Source: Arbacia lixula | Taxonomy: Eukaryota; Echinodermata; Echinoidea; Arbacioida; Arbaciidae | DNA: 64,000 bases | Reading direction: 5' to 3' | Assembly: GCA_963669155.1 (NCBI GenBank) | Contig: OZ022597.1 | Coordinates: forward strand, 5,680,880 to 5,744,879 | Shown: one piece after another, positions 1-9,510 of the stretch | Position numbering within the stretch: the first letter of the stretch is position 1 | Layout: each line of letters opens with the position of its first letter | Program-made: the position numbers and the translations under genes | The notes under the pieces: model-generated | What the model was told of the DNA's origin: nothing | The model's input: the letters and a program-made list of their open reading frames with translations, nothing else | The model's database searches: none

Positions 1-420
1 GTAAATAAAATAAAGTACAATACGTTAATAAAGTTCTCTTTTACAAAAAACAACAAAATATTATTGCAGCTGCAAAATAATGGAAGTAACGTTAACAGAA
101 ACCTCATTTATAATAAAAATAATAAAAGGAATAATTAGTATATCCATGACAGACTACCTAATACTGTTTGTGAAAAAAAGAATGGCAACCTATAAAGAGA
201 TGTAAATCGCATATCTTTGGCACATATCTTTCACACATCATAAAAAAGGAATATATCTCTTGAAGGCAGTAAGAGCACACAAATAAATTCCTGAGATTCC
301 TGTCAAAAGGACATCTAGTAAATACCAATGGATTACCCTGTAAAAACCCATTTTCTCAGCAAGAATGCAGCAAATGCACATATTATAAATGACAAGTATA
401 TAACTTGAGTTCCTGAATAA
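1..420. other. AT-rich intergenic DNA
   Basis: No convincing coding sequence on either strand. The stretch is AT-rich. It contains isolated degenerate copies of the GAAGGCAGTAA motif (near 262) that becomes a tandem repeat further right, so it may be the decayed edge of that minisatellite. Confidence 0.6.
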
Positions 421-1660
421 AAGTCTCCAGTATATAAGAGCCTACATGTCTCTGCAAAAAGGCAGTAAGTACACATTGAATAAATAGACAAGCATTAACA
501 GCCTACATCTCTCTGCAAGAAGGCAGTAATTACACAAAATACGAACATGTGAGACAAGCACACATTATGAGAGCCTATGTGTCTCTGCAAGAAGGCAGTA
601 AGTACACTTTGAATAAATAGGCAAGCATCAAGAGCCTACATCTCTCTGCAAGAAGGCAGTAATTTCACAATATATGTGAAACAAACACACATTATGAGAG
701 CCTATGTGTCTCTGCAAGAAGGCAGTAAGTACACTTTGAATAAATAGGCAAGCATCAAGAGCCTACATCTCTCTGCAAGAAGGCAGTAATTTCACAATAT
801 ATGTGAAACAAGCACACATTATGAGAGCCTATGTGTCTCTGCAAGAAGGCAATTAGTACGTGTCCCTGCAAGAAGGCAATAAGTAAACATTATATAGATA
901 GGCAAGCATTACAAGAGCCTACATGTCTGTGCAAAAAGGCAGTAATTACACAATATAAGGGCATGTGAGACAAGCACACATTATGAGAGCCTATGTGTCT
1001 CTGCAAGAAGGCAGTAAGTACACTTTGAATAAATAGGCAAGCATCAAGAGCCTACATCTCTCTGCAAGAAGGCAGTAATTTCACAATATATGTGAAACAA
1101 ACACACATTATGAGAGCCTATGTGTCTCTGCAAGAAGGCAGTAAGTACACTTTGAATAAATAGGCAAGCATCAAGAGCCTACATCTCTCTGCAAGAAGGC
1201 AGTAATTTCACAATATATGTGAAACAAGCACACATTATGAGAGCCTATGTGTCTCTGCAAGAAGGCAATTAGTACGTGTCCCTGCAAGAAGGCAATAAGT
1301 AAACATTATATAGATAGGCAAGCATTACAAGAGCCTACATGTCTGTGCAAAAAGGCAGTAATTACACAATATAAGAACATGTGAAACAAGCACACATTAT
1401 GAGAGCCTATGTGTCTCTGCAAGAAGGCAATTAGTACGTGTCCCTGCAAGAAGGTAATAAGTAAACATTATATAAATAGGCAAGCATTGTAAGAGCCTAC
1501 ATGTCTGTGCAAAAAGGCAGTAATTACACAATATAAGAACATGTGAAAGAAGCACACATTATGAGAGCCTAAATGTCCCTGCAAGAAGGCAATAAGTAAA
1601 CATTGTATAAATAGGCAAGCATTATAAGAGCCTACGTGTCACTGTAAGAAGGCAATAAGT
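421..1660. repeat. Minisatellite with 416-bp higher-order period
   Basis: Tandem repeats are built around the motif CTGCAAGAAGGCAGTAA, preceded by GAGCCTATGTGTCT or GAGCCTACATCTCT. Successive GAGCCTATGTG starts lie at 571, 698, 825, 987, 1114, 1241 and 1403, giving spacings 127, 127, 162, 127, 127, 162. The pattern of two 127-bp units plus one 162-bp unit therefore repeats as a 416-bp block (571-986 and 987-1402). It ends about 25 bp past the stop codon of the minus-strand gene at 1685, so part of it could lie in that gene's 3' UTR or just downstream. It has no spacer diversity and is not a CRISPR array. Confidence 0.9.
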
Positions 1661-1684
1661 ACAAACATGTGAAAAACAGTAACA

Positions 1685-3024
1685 TCAATCCTTCTTTGTG
1701 GCCAAAAAACCATCGACGACTTGGCAGAAATGCTCATAGCTTTCAAAGACGCGATCTTTGAAGCCAGGCGATAACGACTTGCGCGTTGTAGGGCAGAAGA
1801 TGAACTCCTTACGTTTACCGCCAACAAGCTTGTCCTTGGCTGGCCTGTACCGCTTCCTCTGCCCACCGCAATTGAAAACGCCGCATGCACTACACGGCTT
1901 CTTCGAAGGGTTCGGAACGAAGACTTTGGGTGGAGGAGGTGGCGGAGGAGCAGGGACCACAAACGGTGAGGACGAACACGAACTGGTGGACGGGAAGGAG
2001 ATCGAAGCCGCAGATGGTTGGCGGGGAAGAACGACCAGCACAGGGGCTTTGGGAACGGTTGAGGCGCTAGGCACGTTCTCAGGGTCGAGCTTCCGCTTTG
2101 CCCTCACAGTCGCACTCGTGACCAATGGGACCGTTGGGTAACGGACCTGCTCTCGCTCAGGTTTTGGCAGAATGGCAGGGAGAGTGGGAGCAGTGGGAAG
2201 AGGTTGTGTAGATACAACTTTCGTCTTGGGTGGAGCCTTCGGTATCACGGTGGCAAGGTAGTTGGCCCGCTTGTCTTCCTTTGTCAGGAAAGAGGTGATG
2301 GACTTGATATTAATGTTCGGTAGAGGGACCTGCTTCTTGGCCAGGTACTGGTCATCTCGGACCCGATCGACAATGCGCTTGTACTGCCCCCTGATAAGGT
2401 TAGCAATCTTCGTTGGGGAAGACAGCATGCTGATCGCCGGCCGGTTCCTCAGCATCTTGATCAGGACGTACAACAGGCGGGATTCCTCTGTGATTTTTGA
2501 GGCTTGGGCGTACTTCATCCAAGCAAAGTTCACCTTCTGTGCCGCTGAGCTCTCTGCAGACTCCTGACCATGACAACGGCCAAAAAGAGTATAGCCCCAT
2601 CTGGACTCGTATTTTTTTACGAAGGACCGGGCAGTTTTGTCATGATCATGGAGGGCATCGAGGGCACTCAAGATCTGTTGGCGAACTTCGCTTGGAATGA
2701 TATGCCTATCCCCTTCATCCGCTAGCTGAATTAGGAGGAGGGCAAGCCGTTCCACTTCCTCGTACCCTGGCAGGTGCAGTTGCGGACGGGAGGCGAGGAC
2801 ATCATCACGCGCAGGATGGGAAACTTCCGTCGTTTCCGTCTTAACGGTGGAGAAGTGATGGGGACTCAGCGAATCGATGGGGTCCTCGGCGATGTCGATG
2901 CCCTCATCGTCCTCCTCCTCTTCTGGCTTCTCTCCCTCCTGTTCGGGCTCGGGCTCAGGCTCTTGCTGGGGATGCTCCGCCTCGGCCTTGGCCTCATCCA
3001 CATCCAGCTGCTGTTCTTCCTCCA
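1685..3024 (-). CDS. Copy 1 last exon: acidic region and conserved C-terminal domain
   Basis: The acceptor is ATTGACAG and the TGA stop is at 1687-1685. It opens with an acidic Glu/Gln/Pro-rich stretch. A conserved domain follows (LHLPGYEEVERLALLL, then FVKKYESRWGYTLFGRC, then ITEESRLLY), then a Pro-rich disordered part, and finally KPCSACGVFNCGG plus a basic KRYRP tail. The copy 2 last exon (9730-11141) aligns over its whole length with clear residue conservation, so the region is under selection or recently duplicated. Confidence 0.85.
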
Positions 3025-6000
3025 CTGTCAATGAAAAAGAAAAGAAAAGAAGGAAACAACATAGGTTAGTCAAGTCATCAACTTGAGGGGGGAGCAATGG
3101 AAATTATTGACTGTATGTTATTTTAACAACATCAAAAAGAACAAAAAACAGTGGCCTACCTTTGTTAATGTAGAACTTCTTGGAAGAGAAGGATGTGGAT
3201 TGAGCAAACACAAACTCCACACCAAGAAGCTCCTCCTCATCTTCCGCTGTTGGCAGGGGCATAGGGGGGACATAGTTGGGCTCGAACGGCTTCCCGAAGA
3301 GCAGGCTTGACTGGTCGTTCAGGAGCTGGAGCTCTCTGGGGTCTGTGAGGGTCGTGGACAGGCGTGCCTCCTTTGCAACCTTGTTAGCATCCCGCCTTCT
3401 GTTCCATTGAACGGCAAAGGCAAGAAGGGCAACCTGCAGTAATAAAATAGAAAAATTGTAGAAATCAATTAAACATGTTTTTGATTATTTCAACAAAACA
3501 TGACATTTTTCCATTATTTTTTTTCTTTTTTAATCTTTTTATTCTTTGGGAAGAATAAAGAAGGGGTGGCATGAAAGGGGAGGGAAGGTTGTGTAGTATA
3601 TTAATTACACGTACCTGAAATGGCATAATCCCGCACCTCTGAGAGGGGATGCAGTGAACAAGGTGGGCGTGAAGTCCTTCCAGAGTGTTGCTGCCCCGAC
3701 AACACCTGTACCTGTCCAGTACCACACCGTTGATACAGGCCGTGTCAATCTTGACATACAGGGAGACATCTGGAGGATCCTGCAGATAAAAGAAAACAGT
3801 TGTGATACTTTGTGAATAATAAAGTACAAGAAAATTGATAGGAATAGGATGGCTGAGGTGAGAAATATTCTTTTGATGAAAAAAACAAATAATAAATTTC
3901 TCACCTGCATGCAAGCAATGTGCCTGCTGGAAAATGCCCACTGGGCATCGACCGCCTCGTTGGATCTGAAGAGGTGGATCCCATCGATGTCCAGTCCGGC
4001 TGGTCCCTTGAACTCCTCAAGGATGGCCTCCACTGCAGCCACAGTGACCTCAACGCCGCGGGTCGTACGTCGAACGTACGACTTCAGTTGATGAGCCTTG
4101 AGGTGCTGCATCATCTGAAAGTCATTCAGCTCAGCGTAGCGGTCATCACCCTTCCTCACGGCACTGATGAGGCGGGAAAGGTCTGCTTGCGAGTAGGCGA
4201 GAACCGCACCAGCCAAGGCTCGGATGAAGGCAGGGTACTTGGCGTGGTTCTGCTTGATCACAACCGTTTCCCATCTGTGAAGCCAGTGGCGGATGTCAAG
4301 CCTCAGAACCATACCCTTGTCGCACCATTCCTGGAAGATGCTCTCCAGCCAGGAGGATCCTCCATCCCTGAAATAAAAAAAAAACAAGAACAATGAAATA
4401 AAGTCATTTTACATTTCAAAATGAGGTAGACAAGGCCTATTTTAAGTACTATTACCTGAAATAAAGAAAAGAATAATAAATTCATCACTCACCTACAACA
4501 GTTGGAGTCCGTGTAGAGGATCTTGGGTGGCGGTGCATGAGCCCTCCGAAAGCGGGCCATCAGCCCACGCGCCATCGGAGCGTACGCCTCCTCGGACTCT
4601 GTGGCAGTTACGAATGTTGTGAGGAACTGGCCGTACTCATTGAGAATACTGGTGAGGTACTGCATCGTGCCAGCTCCATCACCGCACACCTTCTTCAGGA
4701 TCTGAGGAGAATTGAAAAAAGATGTAAAGACAAATATTTAGTATAATTCTGTAGAATTTGCAAAAATTGAAAGTGATCTATTCTGGAATAAATAGAAATA
4801 GTAACTTACTTGCTTAGTGCCATCAATGCACAGGATCTCCCCCGTCTGACTGAGGATCGACTCTCTGTATGCCGAAATCTGCTCCATCTCCATGATGAGG
4901 AGGGCCCTTCGGAGCACCTTCGCACCGGGAAGCTTTGGCATCTCGAGCGGTTCCGTATAGCTGCCCTCAGGCTTGATGAAGCCCATGAGGCTGGAAGGAG
5001 CGGTGTGGGCCGAGTGCAGCACCGTCTGATACTTCCCGCGTCTGGTGGCGTAGTGGTCATCATGGCGTTGCTGCAGTATGCGGTGGAGCTTGGACATTGA
5101 CAGGGAGTTGGTCCGGTCCCTCAGGAATTCCACCACATCCTTGTCCACAGCTCGCTTGCCACAGATGACCACGGGAAAATCCTTGGCATAGGATAGGGGG
5201 ATGCTGGCAAGGATGGAGGGGCTTGTTGCTCTCCACCTAAACTGAAGCTCCAGGCCGGTGTCCTCCCTCTTCTTCAGGCAGTGAAAGCACTGAAGGCGCT
5301 CTGTGAGTAGGGTGTAGTACCCACTGAACGTCAACACCTGGATGTAAATGAAACAAGAAGAGAACAAAAGATAAATAAATGAATAAAGAAATAAATGATA
5401 AGGATGTTTTGTTGCACAGCATAAATATACATAACAAAAATAAACAAAATGGATGCTCACCTGCCTGGCGATGTCCGAGTACCCACTCTTTGCCAAATAG
5501 GCATCAGGGGGAGCTGGGCACTGTGCGTTGGGGCACTTAATCATAAGTCCCAGAACACCAACAGGGCGCCAAAAGAAGATTTTGCTGGTGAAGAATGATG
5601 TCATCTGTGGGAGGGTGACACCAAACTTCGGAGGTGGAGGTGGGAAGAACTCCATCTGGTCCTTAAGAGTCAGCTTGGAAACCGACTTGACAAACAGCCC
5701 ATGAGGGCCATGGCTCTTTGCCCAAATCACGTCAGCCGCTGGCATCCCTGCCTCCCAAGCCTTCTGCCAGCCTTCGTACGATGTCGACGATGACGACGTT
5801 GCCGACGACGAGAGGGTAGATTGCTGAGATGACGCTGACGTGGATGGTCGGAGGAGGCTGTCCGCTTGCACCAGATGGGTTGCCACAGGAATGTCTGTGC
5901 TCCTTACAGCTTCATCTGAATTGATGAAAATTAAAAATTAAATAATAATCAATGATAACGATTCATACAAATTTATAATAATACTTTATAGAAATTATTC

Positions 6001-6969
6001 TTGTTTATAATAGCAATTTACATTATTTTCTTCAGATTTATGATAACTATCTACAATAATTTACACAAACTGATCACTTCACAATAAAAAAAGTACGCTA
6101 GAGCAACTCACCAGCAAGGACAAGGATCTCAGCATCTCCGGTGAATTCCAGATCAAACCTGGGGAGGTCCTCTCTCGTTGCCGATGGCGATGGCGGCTTG
6201 GGGGCTTGGTGTGTGCTGGGAACTTGGGGGGTGCTGGGGGCTTGGGAGGTGCTGGGCTTATTTTTCTGTAAAGGGAAGAAGGAGAAGAAAGACAAAATGA
6301 AAATCAAGTTTTTCAATCACATTAATTCCTCATTTACATTGCAAATACATCATATTTGAGCATAAAGCATGAGGTGTAATAATAGCTTATTGCAAGTTTA
6401 ATAAATCAAATTCACTAACCTGCTTTTTACGCAGTTGAGTAACCAGGATAGGATACTGTTGAATAACAGAGAGCATCTGCTGTTTCTGCCATTTCCTCGC
6501 AGGGTTCGGATCCCTCTGACCTTGGTCGAGGAACTCAGCGATGAGCCACATGCAGTATCCAACGGCATTGCTGAGTAGCCACTGGACGTTCCGGCCCTCG
6601 AACTTCCCGAAGGTGAGCACTACCTGGCACTGCCAGTGCTCTCCAGCCGTCTCCTTAGCTCTGGCCTCTGCGACTTCTGGATCCTCCCAGTAACTGTCCC
6701 ACACTTTCGCTTCACACGCCAGGTACCTCTTCGCCTCGTCCGTAGGTGCAAGCCTAGCTTCCACGTCATGGCCCTTCTTGAAAAGAGAAAAGAGGTATTG
6801 TGGGCTGGAAGTGCTTGCCTAGATGACGACGCAAATGTTGGGGAAGAGTAAACTTCTCGCCGCACCGGTCGCAGGTCACCGTCTTGCCTGAATGGGTCTT
6901 TTTGTGCCTGGTCAAATTTGATTTGACCGCAAACTTGGCACCACATTCATCACAGGTGTAAAGCACCAT
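1685..6969 (-). CDS. Zinc-finger, transposase-like multi-exon gene (copy 1)
   Basis: One spliced gene read on the minus strand. Coding exons are 6969-6420, 6265-6112, 5915-5461, 5337-4810, 4701-4493, 4367-3905, 3779-3615, 3433-3160 and 3024-1685. All junctions except the frameshift in the first exon keep phase across GT-AG introns, giving about 1,378 residues. Residues 1-53 hold two C2H2 fingers (C6, C9, H22, H26; C33, C36, H49, H53). About 184-260 is a Pro/Ser/Thr-rich linker. About 290-420 carries paired cysteines (CPNAQC, CFHC), which I recall as DUF6729-like but could not check. Residues D558 (in CIDGTKQ) and D627 (in YTDSNCC) resemble the first two acids of an RNase H-fold DDE transposase; the third acid is not assigned. 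The C-terminus has a conserved helical region and a CSACGVFNC motif. Function unknown; a domesticated transposase is the best guess. Partial copies lie upstream at 9730-13340. Confidence 0.75.
3160..3433 (-). CDS. Copy 1 exon: AVQWNRRR to acidic EEEELLGVE
   Basis: The acceptor is CTGCAG and the donor is AAAG|GTAGGC; it ends in phase 1. It encodes FAVQWNRRRD, TDPREL, PNYVPPMPLP and EEELLGVEF. Homologous exons occur at 11336-11592 and 12268-12548, both damaged. Confidence 0.85.
3615..3779 (-). CDS. Copy 1 exon with YRCCRGSNTLEG motif
   Basis: A 165-bp phase-0 exon with acceptor TCTGCAG and donor CAG|GTACGT. It encodes DPPDVSLYVKI and the motif RYRCCRGSNTLEGLHAHL. Copy 3 keeps an exon of exactly the same length with the same CCRGSN and IMPFQ residues (12727-12891), which supports both exon boundaries. 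Confidence 0.85.
3905..4367 (-). CDS. Copy 1 exon: LDIRHWLHRW region
   Basis: The acceptor is ATTTCAG and the donor is CAG|GTGAGA. It encodes DGGSSWLESIFQEW, then LDIRHWLHRW, then AILEEFKGPAGLDIDGIHLF. Several Glu residues here could be the third catalytic acid, but I cannot choose one. A decayed copy of its 3' half is present at 13182-13340. Confidence 0.8.
4493..4701 (-). CDS. Copy 1 exon with second DDE-like aspartate
   Basis: The acceptor is CTCCTCAG and the donor is TAG|GTGAGT; length is 209 bp. It encodes ILKKVCGDGAGTMQYLTS and ends ILYTDSNCC. D627 in YTD is placed as expected for the second catalytic acid, about 69 residues after D558. Confidence 0.8.
4810..5337 (-). CDS. Copy 1 exon ending in the first DDE-like aspartate
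   Basis: A 528-bp, phase-0 exon with acceptor ATCCAG and donor CAA|GTAAGT. It encodes CFHC, then a helical stretch, and ends in ILCIDGTKQ. The Asp (D558) in a hydrophobic strand context is typical of the first catalytic acid of RNase H-fold transposases. That assignment is inference. Confidence 0.8.
5461..5915 (-). CDS. Copy 1 exon: Ser-rich start and DUF6729-like Cys region
   Basis: The acceptor is AATTCAG and the donor is CAG|GTGAGC. It begins with a Ser-rich segment. It continues with WQKAWEAGMP, then FFPPPPPKFGVTLPQM, then IFFWRPVGVLGLMIKCP and the pair CPNAQC. Together with CFHC in the next exon this could form a C4 zinc site. Confidence 0.8.
6112..6265 (-). CDS. Copy 1 exon: Pro/Ser/Thr linker
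   Basis: The acceptor is TTTACAG and the donor is CTG|GTGAGT. It encodes about 51 residues with repeated STxQAPSTPQVPST-like units, typical of a disordered linker between the zinc fingers and the rest. The exon leaves phase 1, which matches the next exon (G+AT). Confidence 0.75.
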
Positions 6970-6986
6970 TATGAACCGTGGGCCGG
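6420..6986 (-). CDS. Copy 1 first coding exon: two C2H2 zinc fingers
   Basis: The acceptor is a pyrimidine tract ending CTGCACAG (AG at 6988-6987), followed by a short leader and ATG at 6969-6967. Two C2H2 fingers follow. The reading frame then shifts by one base near 6805: upstream the frame runs into a stop near 6766, while downstream a long open frame continues to the donor CAG|GTTAGT at 6420. No intron of a fitting length (1 modulo 3) with good splice sites is visible between them. The downstream part has a Trp- and Leu-rich segment (WLLSNAVGYCMWLIAEF) of unknown role. Confidence 0.7.
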
Positions 6987-7410
6987 CTGTGCAGGAAGAA
7001 AAAAAAAAGAGAGAAAAAATGATGCGATTTCTGGAGCACACCAGTTACTGATTTCCACTAAAATATTACGTGGACTGGACATTGAACAATGAAAAACTGT
7101 AAAAATACTACGAGAAAATACTTCAGTTGTCGTGAAAGAGCGGTCGTCAAGGGAGAGTCCAGTAAAGACAAATCAGTTCTGCAAATTGAAATTATTTCTA
7201 ACACAAAAGTGAGTAGGTGAGACAGTGCAAAACGAAAAAGGACGAAAAATAATACGAAAAAAAATAAAATCTCACTGTTTAAATTTCATCTTCAATGAAA
7301 CGAGCACCAATTAGCTTCCCAAGGGTGAAACAATGCAGATAATAATCATTAGAATTAATTATTCGACCGAAATACCGAAATAATGCAATTTATTTGATAT
7401 TGTATTTACC

Positions 7411-7470
7411 TTTGGCGGGGAGCGACAAGGACGGGCGACGTCATCTACTCATCAAAATCGATCACATCGG
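7411..7470 (-). other. Likely 5' UTR exon of copy 1
   Basis: The first coding exon starts with an acceptor rather than a promoter, so a non-coding exon is expected upstream. A good donor, CCAAAG|GTAAAT, ends at 7410 on the minus strand inside CpG-rich sequence. The intron would be 7409-6987 (423 bp). The transcription start is not visible, so the right edge is approximate. Confidence 0.45.
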
Positions 7471-7636
7471 CAGTCCCATTGGTCTGATGGCCAACTCTGG
7501 CGACGCCCACATTCTCGGTGATGCCTCTTAGGCCAATGAGAGAGCTCTGATGGCCAACTCGGTCGGCTGACGGGGCATTGTGATTGGACGAATGGCCAAG
7601 AAATCGGCCAGCACTAGTACCGGGCGGGAAGATTCA
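7471..7636 (-). promoter_or_regulatory. CpG-rich CCAAT-box promoter region
   Basis: Three CCAAT boxes lie within 110 bp: ATTGG at 7478-7482, CCAAT at 7533-7537 and ATTGG at 7583-7587. A perfect 15-bp direct repeat TCTGATGGCCAACTC occurs at 7483-7497 and 7546-7560. The stretch is GC- and CpG-rich against AT-rich surroundings and lies just upstream of the inferred 5' UTR exon. It fits a TATA-less housekeeping-type promoter for the minus-strand gene. Confidence 0.5.
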
Positions 7637-7662
7637 CTGGGAATACCGGGTGTTGTAGGCTT
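7637..7662 (+). pseudogene. 5S rRNA: 5S rRNA 3' fragment
   Basis: Nucleotides 95-120 of a 5S gene with the T-run that normally ends transcription. It forms the left edge of the orphan unit and has no internal promoter. Confidence 0.85.
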
Positions 7663-8090
7663 TTTGCTAAGTGGAAGTATGTCTCGCGTTTTTTTCACCT
7701 TAATTTACTCATTTTTTTTTCACCTACCACTTCCTTATCCTCACCTTTTTAAATTAATTTTCTTGCTCTTCTCTTGCATTCAGGCTTTTCATTTTTCTTT
7801 TCAATCAATCAATTCACCTTGCTTAGCCTTCAACTTAACCCTAACCGCCACTCGCCTGGTAAAACAAATTACTATTGAAAGGAGCGCCCTCTCATTGCAA
7901 GTAGCAAGAAGCAAAGAGTGGAAGATTGAAAAAGAAAATGGAAGATGGAAAACCTGAAGGAAATTTTGCAATGAATAACAAAATTATATTGTCTCTAAAA
8001 GAAGAAAAACTAAATTCTCTTACTAAGAAATGAAAAGAATCAGGAGAGGCGCCAGTTAAGCATGTCACTTAGTGATTCACTGCAGTCTTT

Positions 8091-8192
8091 GCCTACGACC
8101 ATACCACGCTGAACATACCGGTTCTCGTCCGATCACCGAAGTCAAGCAGCGTAGGGCCCGGTTAGTACTTGGATGGGAGACCGCCTGGGAAT
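8091..8192 (+). pseudogene. 5S rRNA: 5S rRNA pseudogene lacking its 3' end
   Basis: Nucleotides 1-102 match the array consensus without change, including box A and box C of the internal promoter. The last 18 nucleotides and the T-tract terminator are replaced by unrelated sequence (GGCGAACGAC). It may still bind TFIIIA and TFIIIC. A transcript could not form helix I and would read through to the next T-run. Confidence 0.9.
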
Positions 8193-8300
8193 GGCGAACG
8201 ACCCGGGGAAGGACCTTTCGTTGAGGCGATCACTAGTGATCGGGCGACGTCGAAGAGCGCCATCTTGAGCTCTCGTTGCTAAAGTGTCGTCTGCTTGTGG
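8193..8300. promoter_or_regulatory. CpG-rich segment right of the orphan 5S unit
   Basis: CpG-rich like 7411-7636. It carries a perfect 16-bp palindrome CGATCACTAGTGATCG (8227-8242) and a YY1-like GCCATCTT (8259-8266). If the orphan 5S unit is removed it becomes contiguous with the CCAAT-box region, so it is probably the distal half of the same CpG island. Confidence 0.4.
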
Positions 8301-8339
8301 GTCAATTCTGAGTTTAATTTATTGACGAAGAAAAATTAA

Positions 8340-8940
8340 GGATGTCTATGGCACCGTTTATTTCTCTGTCTTTGTTATGTTATGTGTTTGTTTCTTTGTT
8401 TGCTCATTGTTTTTCATTGTTTGTTTCATTGCTTGTCCGTTCCATTGACTTTTAGTCTGTGTTTGGTTTGTCAATCTGTTTATTTATCTATTTGTTTCTT
8501 CTTCTTCTTGTATTTTTTTGTTTTATTGTTTGTCTTATTGTTTTTTGTATGTTTGCTTTTGTTTCGTTTTTCGTCAATCTTTATCATTGTTTTTTTTTTT
8601 TTTAAGAAAAGAAGATATTCCATGTTTCATGTTAAGTTGAAATAAAACTTAAAGATGATTGATAAGTTTATGAGATTTTCTTATCATTGTTTGTTTCACA
8701 CAAACATACACAAACATACACAAACATGCAGACAAAGGGGCACCTGAGAGATAAACATACACATACACACATGCGCAAACAATCATTTTCTCACAGACAA
8801 CACAACCATACACAAAATTAGACATTTCCACAAGTACAAATACAAACAAACATAAAACATACAAATATATCCATACAAAGAGACATAAAAAAACATAAGC
8901 AAACACACCATACACTCACAATCACATACACTGATATTCA
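8340..8940. repeat. Low-complexity T-rich then ACAAACATACA-rich DNA
   Basis: Positions 8340-8610 are plus-strand T-rich with TTTGTTT, TTCTTC and a long T-run. Positions 8695-8940 are rich in ACAAACATACA units. Open frames here translate to Phe/Leu/Val/Cys-only peptides and are not genes. Confidence 0.7.
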
Positions 8941-9127
8941 CACATCTTTTTATGTACAGCAAAAGTTTTGTTATATTTGTCTTAAAAAAGCTTAGAAATA
9001 AAGGACAAAGTCACATTAAAATTGAGGTTCAAGTGTCTCCACTTGTGTTATCTTTTTAATTATATACAAGTATAAAAAGTAAAGAAAAAAAGGCGAATCT
9101 AAATGGAATGATTAGATTACATCATCA

Positions 9128-9510
9128 CAAGGTAACACATGATATTTATCAACATGTCTATCACAAAAAAAGTTCAAAGACTAGATCCCTGTAAATACAA
9201 GGTGACATTGTGATATCTATAATTGTTGTCTCTAAAAAATGAAGTTCAAAGACTTCAACTATGAAATACAAGGTGACAATAGGATATTTATCAACATGTC
9301 TTTATAAAAATGATGCTAAAAGACTAGATCCCTGAAAATACAAAGTGACATCCTGGTATTTATAATCATGTCTATAAAAAAAATGATGTTCAAAGACTAC
9401 ATCCCTGAAAATAAAAGGTGACTTTATGTGATCATGTGTATAAAAAGGATTATGTCTCTGAAATAAAGGGTGGCATTATGATATTTCTTTAAAACAAATG
9501 AAGTTCAACA
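9128..9510. repeat. Degenerate tandem repeat of about 70 bp
   Basis: Copies begin with CAAGGTGACA-like sequence near 9128, 9198, 9269, 9341, 9413 and 9464. Each continues with GATATTTAT, ATGTCTATAAAAA, GTTCAAAGACTA and CCCTGAAAATA. The period is 70-72 bp, shortening in the fifth copy. It lies just downstream of the copy 2 stop codon, as the 421-1660 repeat does for copy 1. Confidence 0.85.

Larger units (their letters stand above)
7637..8192 (+). repeat. Orphan single 5S rDNA unit with 8-bp terminal repeat
   Basis: The segment begins in 5S nucleotide 95, runs through the 3' end of a 5S gene and a complete spacer, and ends after nucleotide 102 of the next 5S gene. It is exactly one 548-bp unit plus 8 bp. 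CTGGGAAT stands at both edges (7637-7644 and 8185-8192). The flanks are unrelated CpG-rich promoter-like DNA. The spacer has several substitutions not seen in the main array, so it is an older, separate insertion. Confidence 0.9.

Noticed and set aside
421..1660. CRISPR-like array in the left repeat
   Set aside because: Both repeat and intervening sequence recur with a 416-bp period in AT-rich eukaryotic DNA.
1758..3310. Plus-strand ORFs opposite the copy 1 last exons
   Set aside because: They are antisense shadows of exons that have splice sites, phase agreement and a paralogue on the minus strand.
8220..8266. Short minus-strand frame starting MALFDVARS near 8264 as a first coding exon
   Set aside because: It closes after about 33 codons even if the orphan 5S unit is removed, and there is no splice support.
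8382..8915. ORFs in the T-rich and ACAAACAT-rich DNA
   Set aside because: Peptides consist almost only of Phe, Leu, Val, Cys and Ser from low-complexity DNA.
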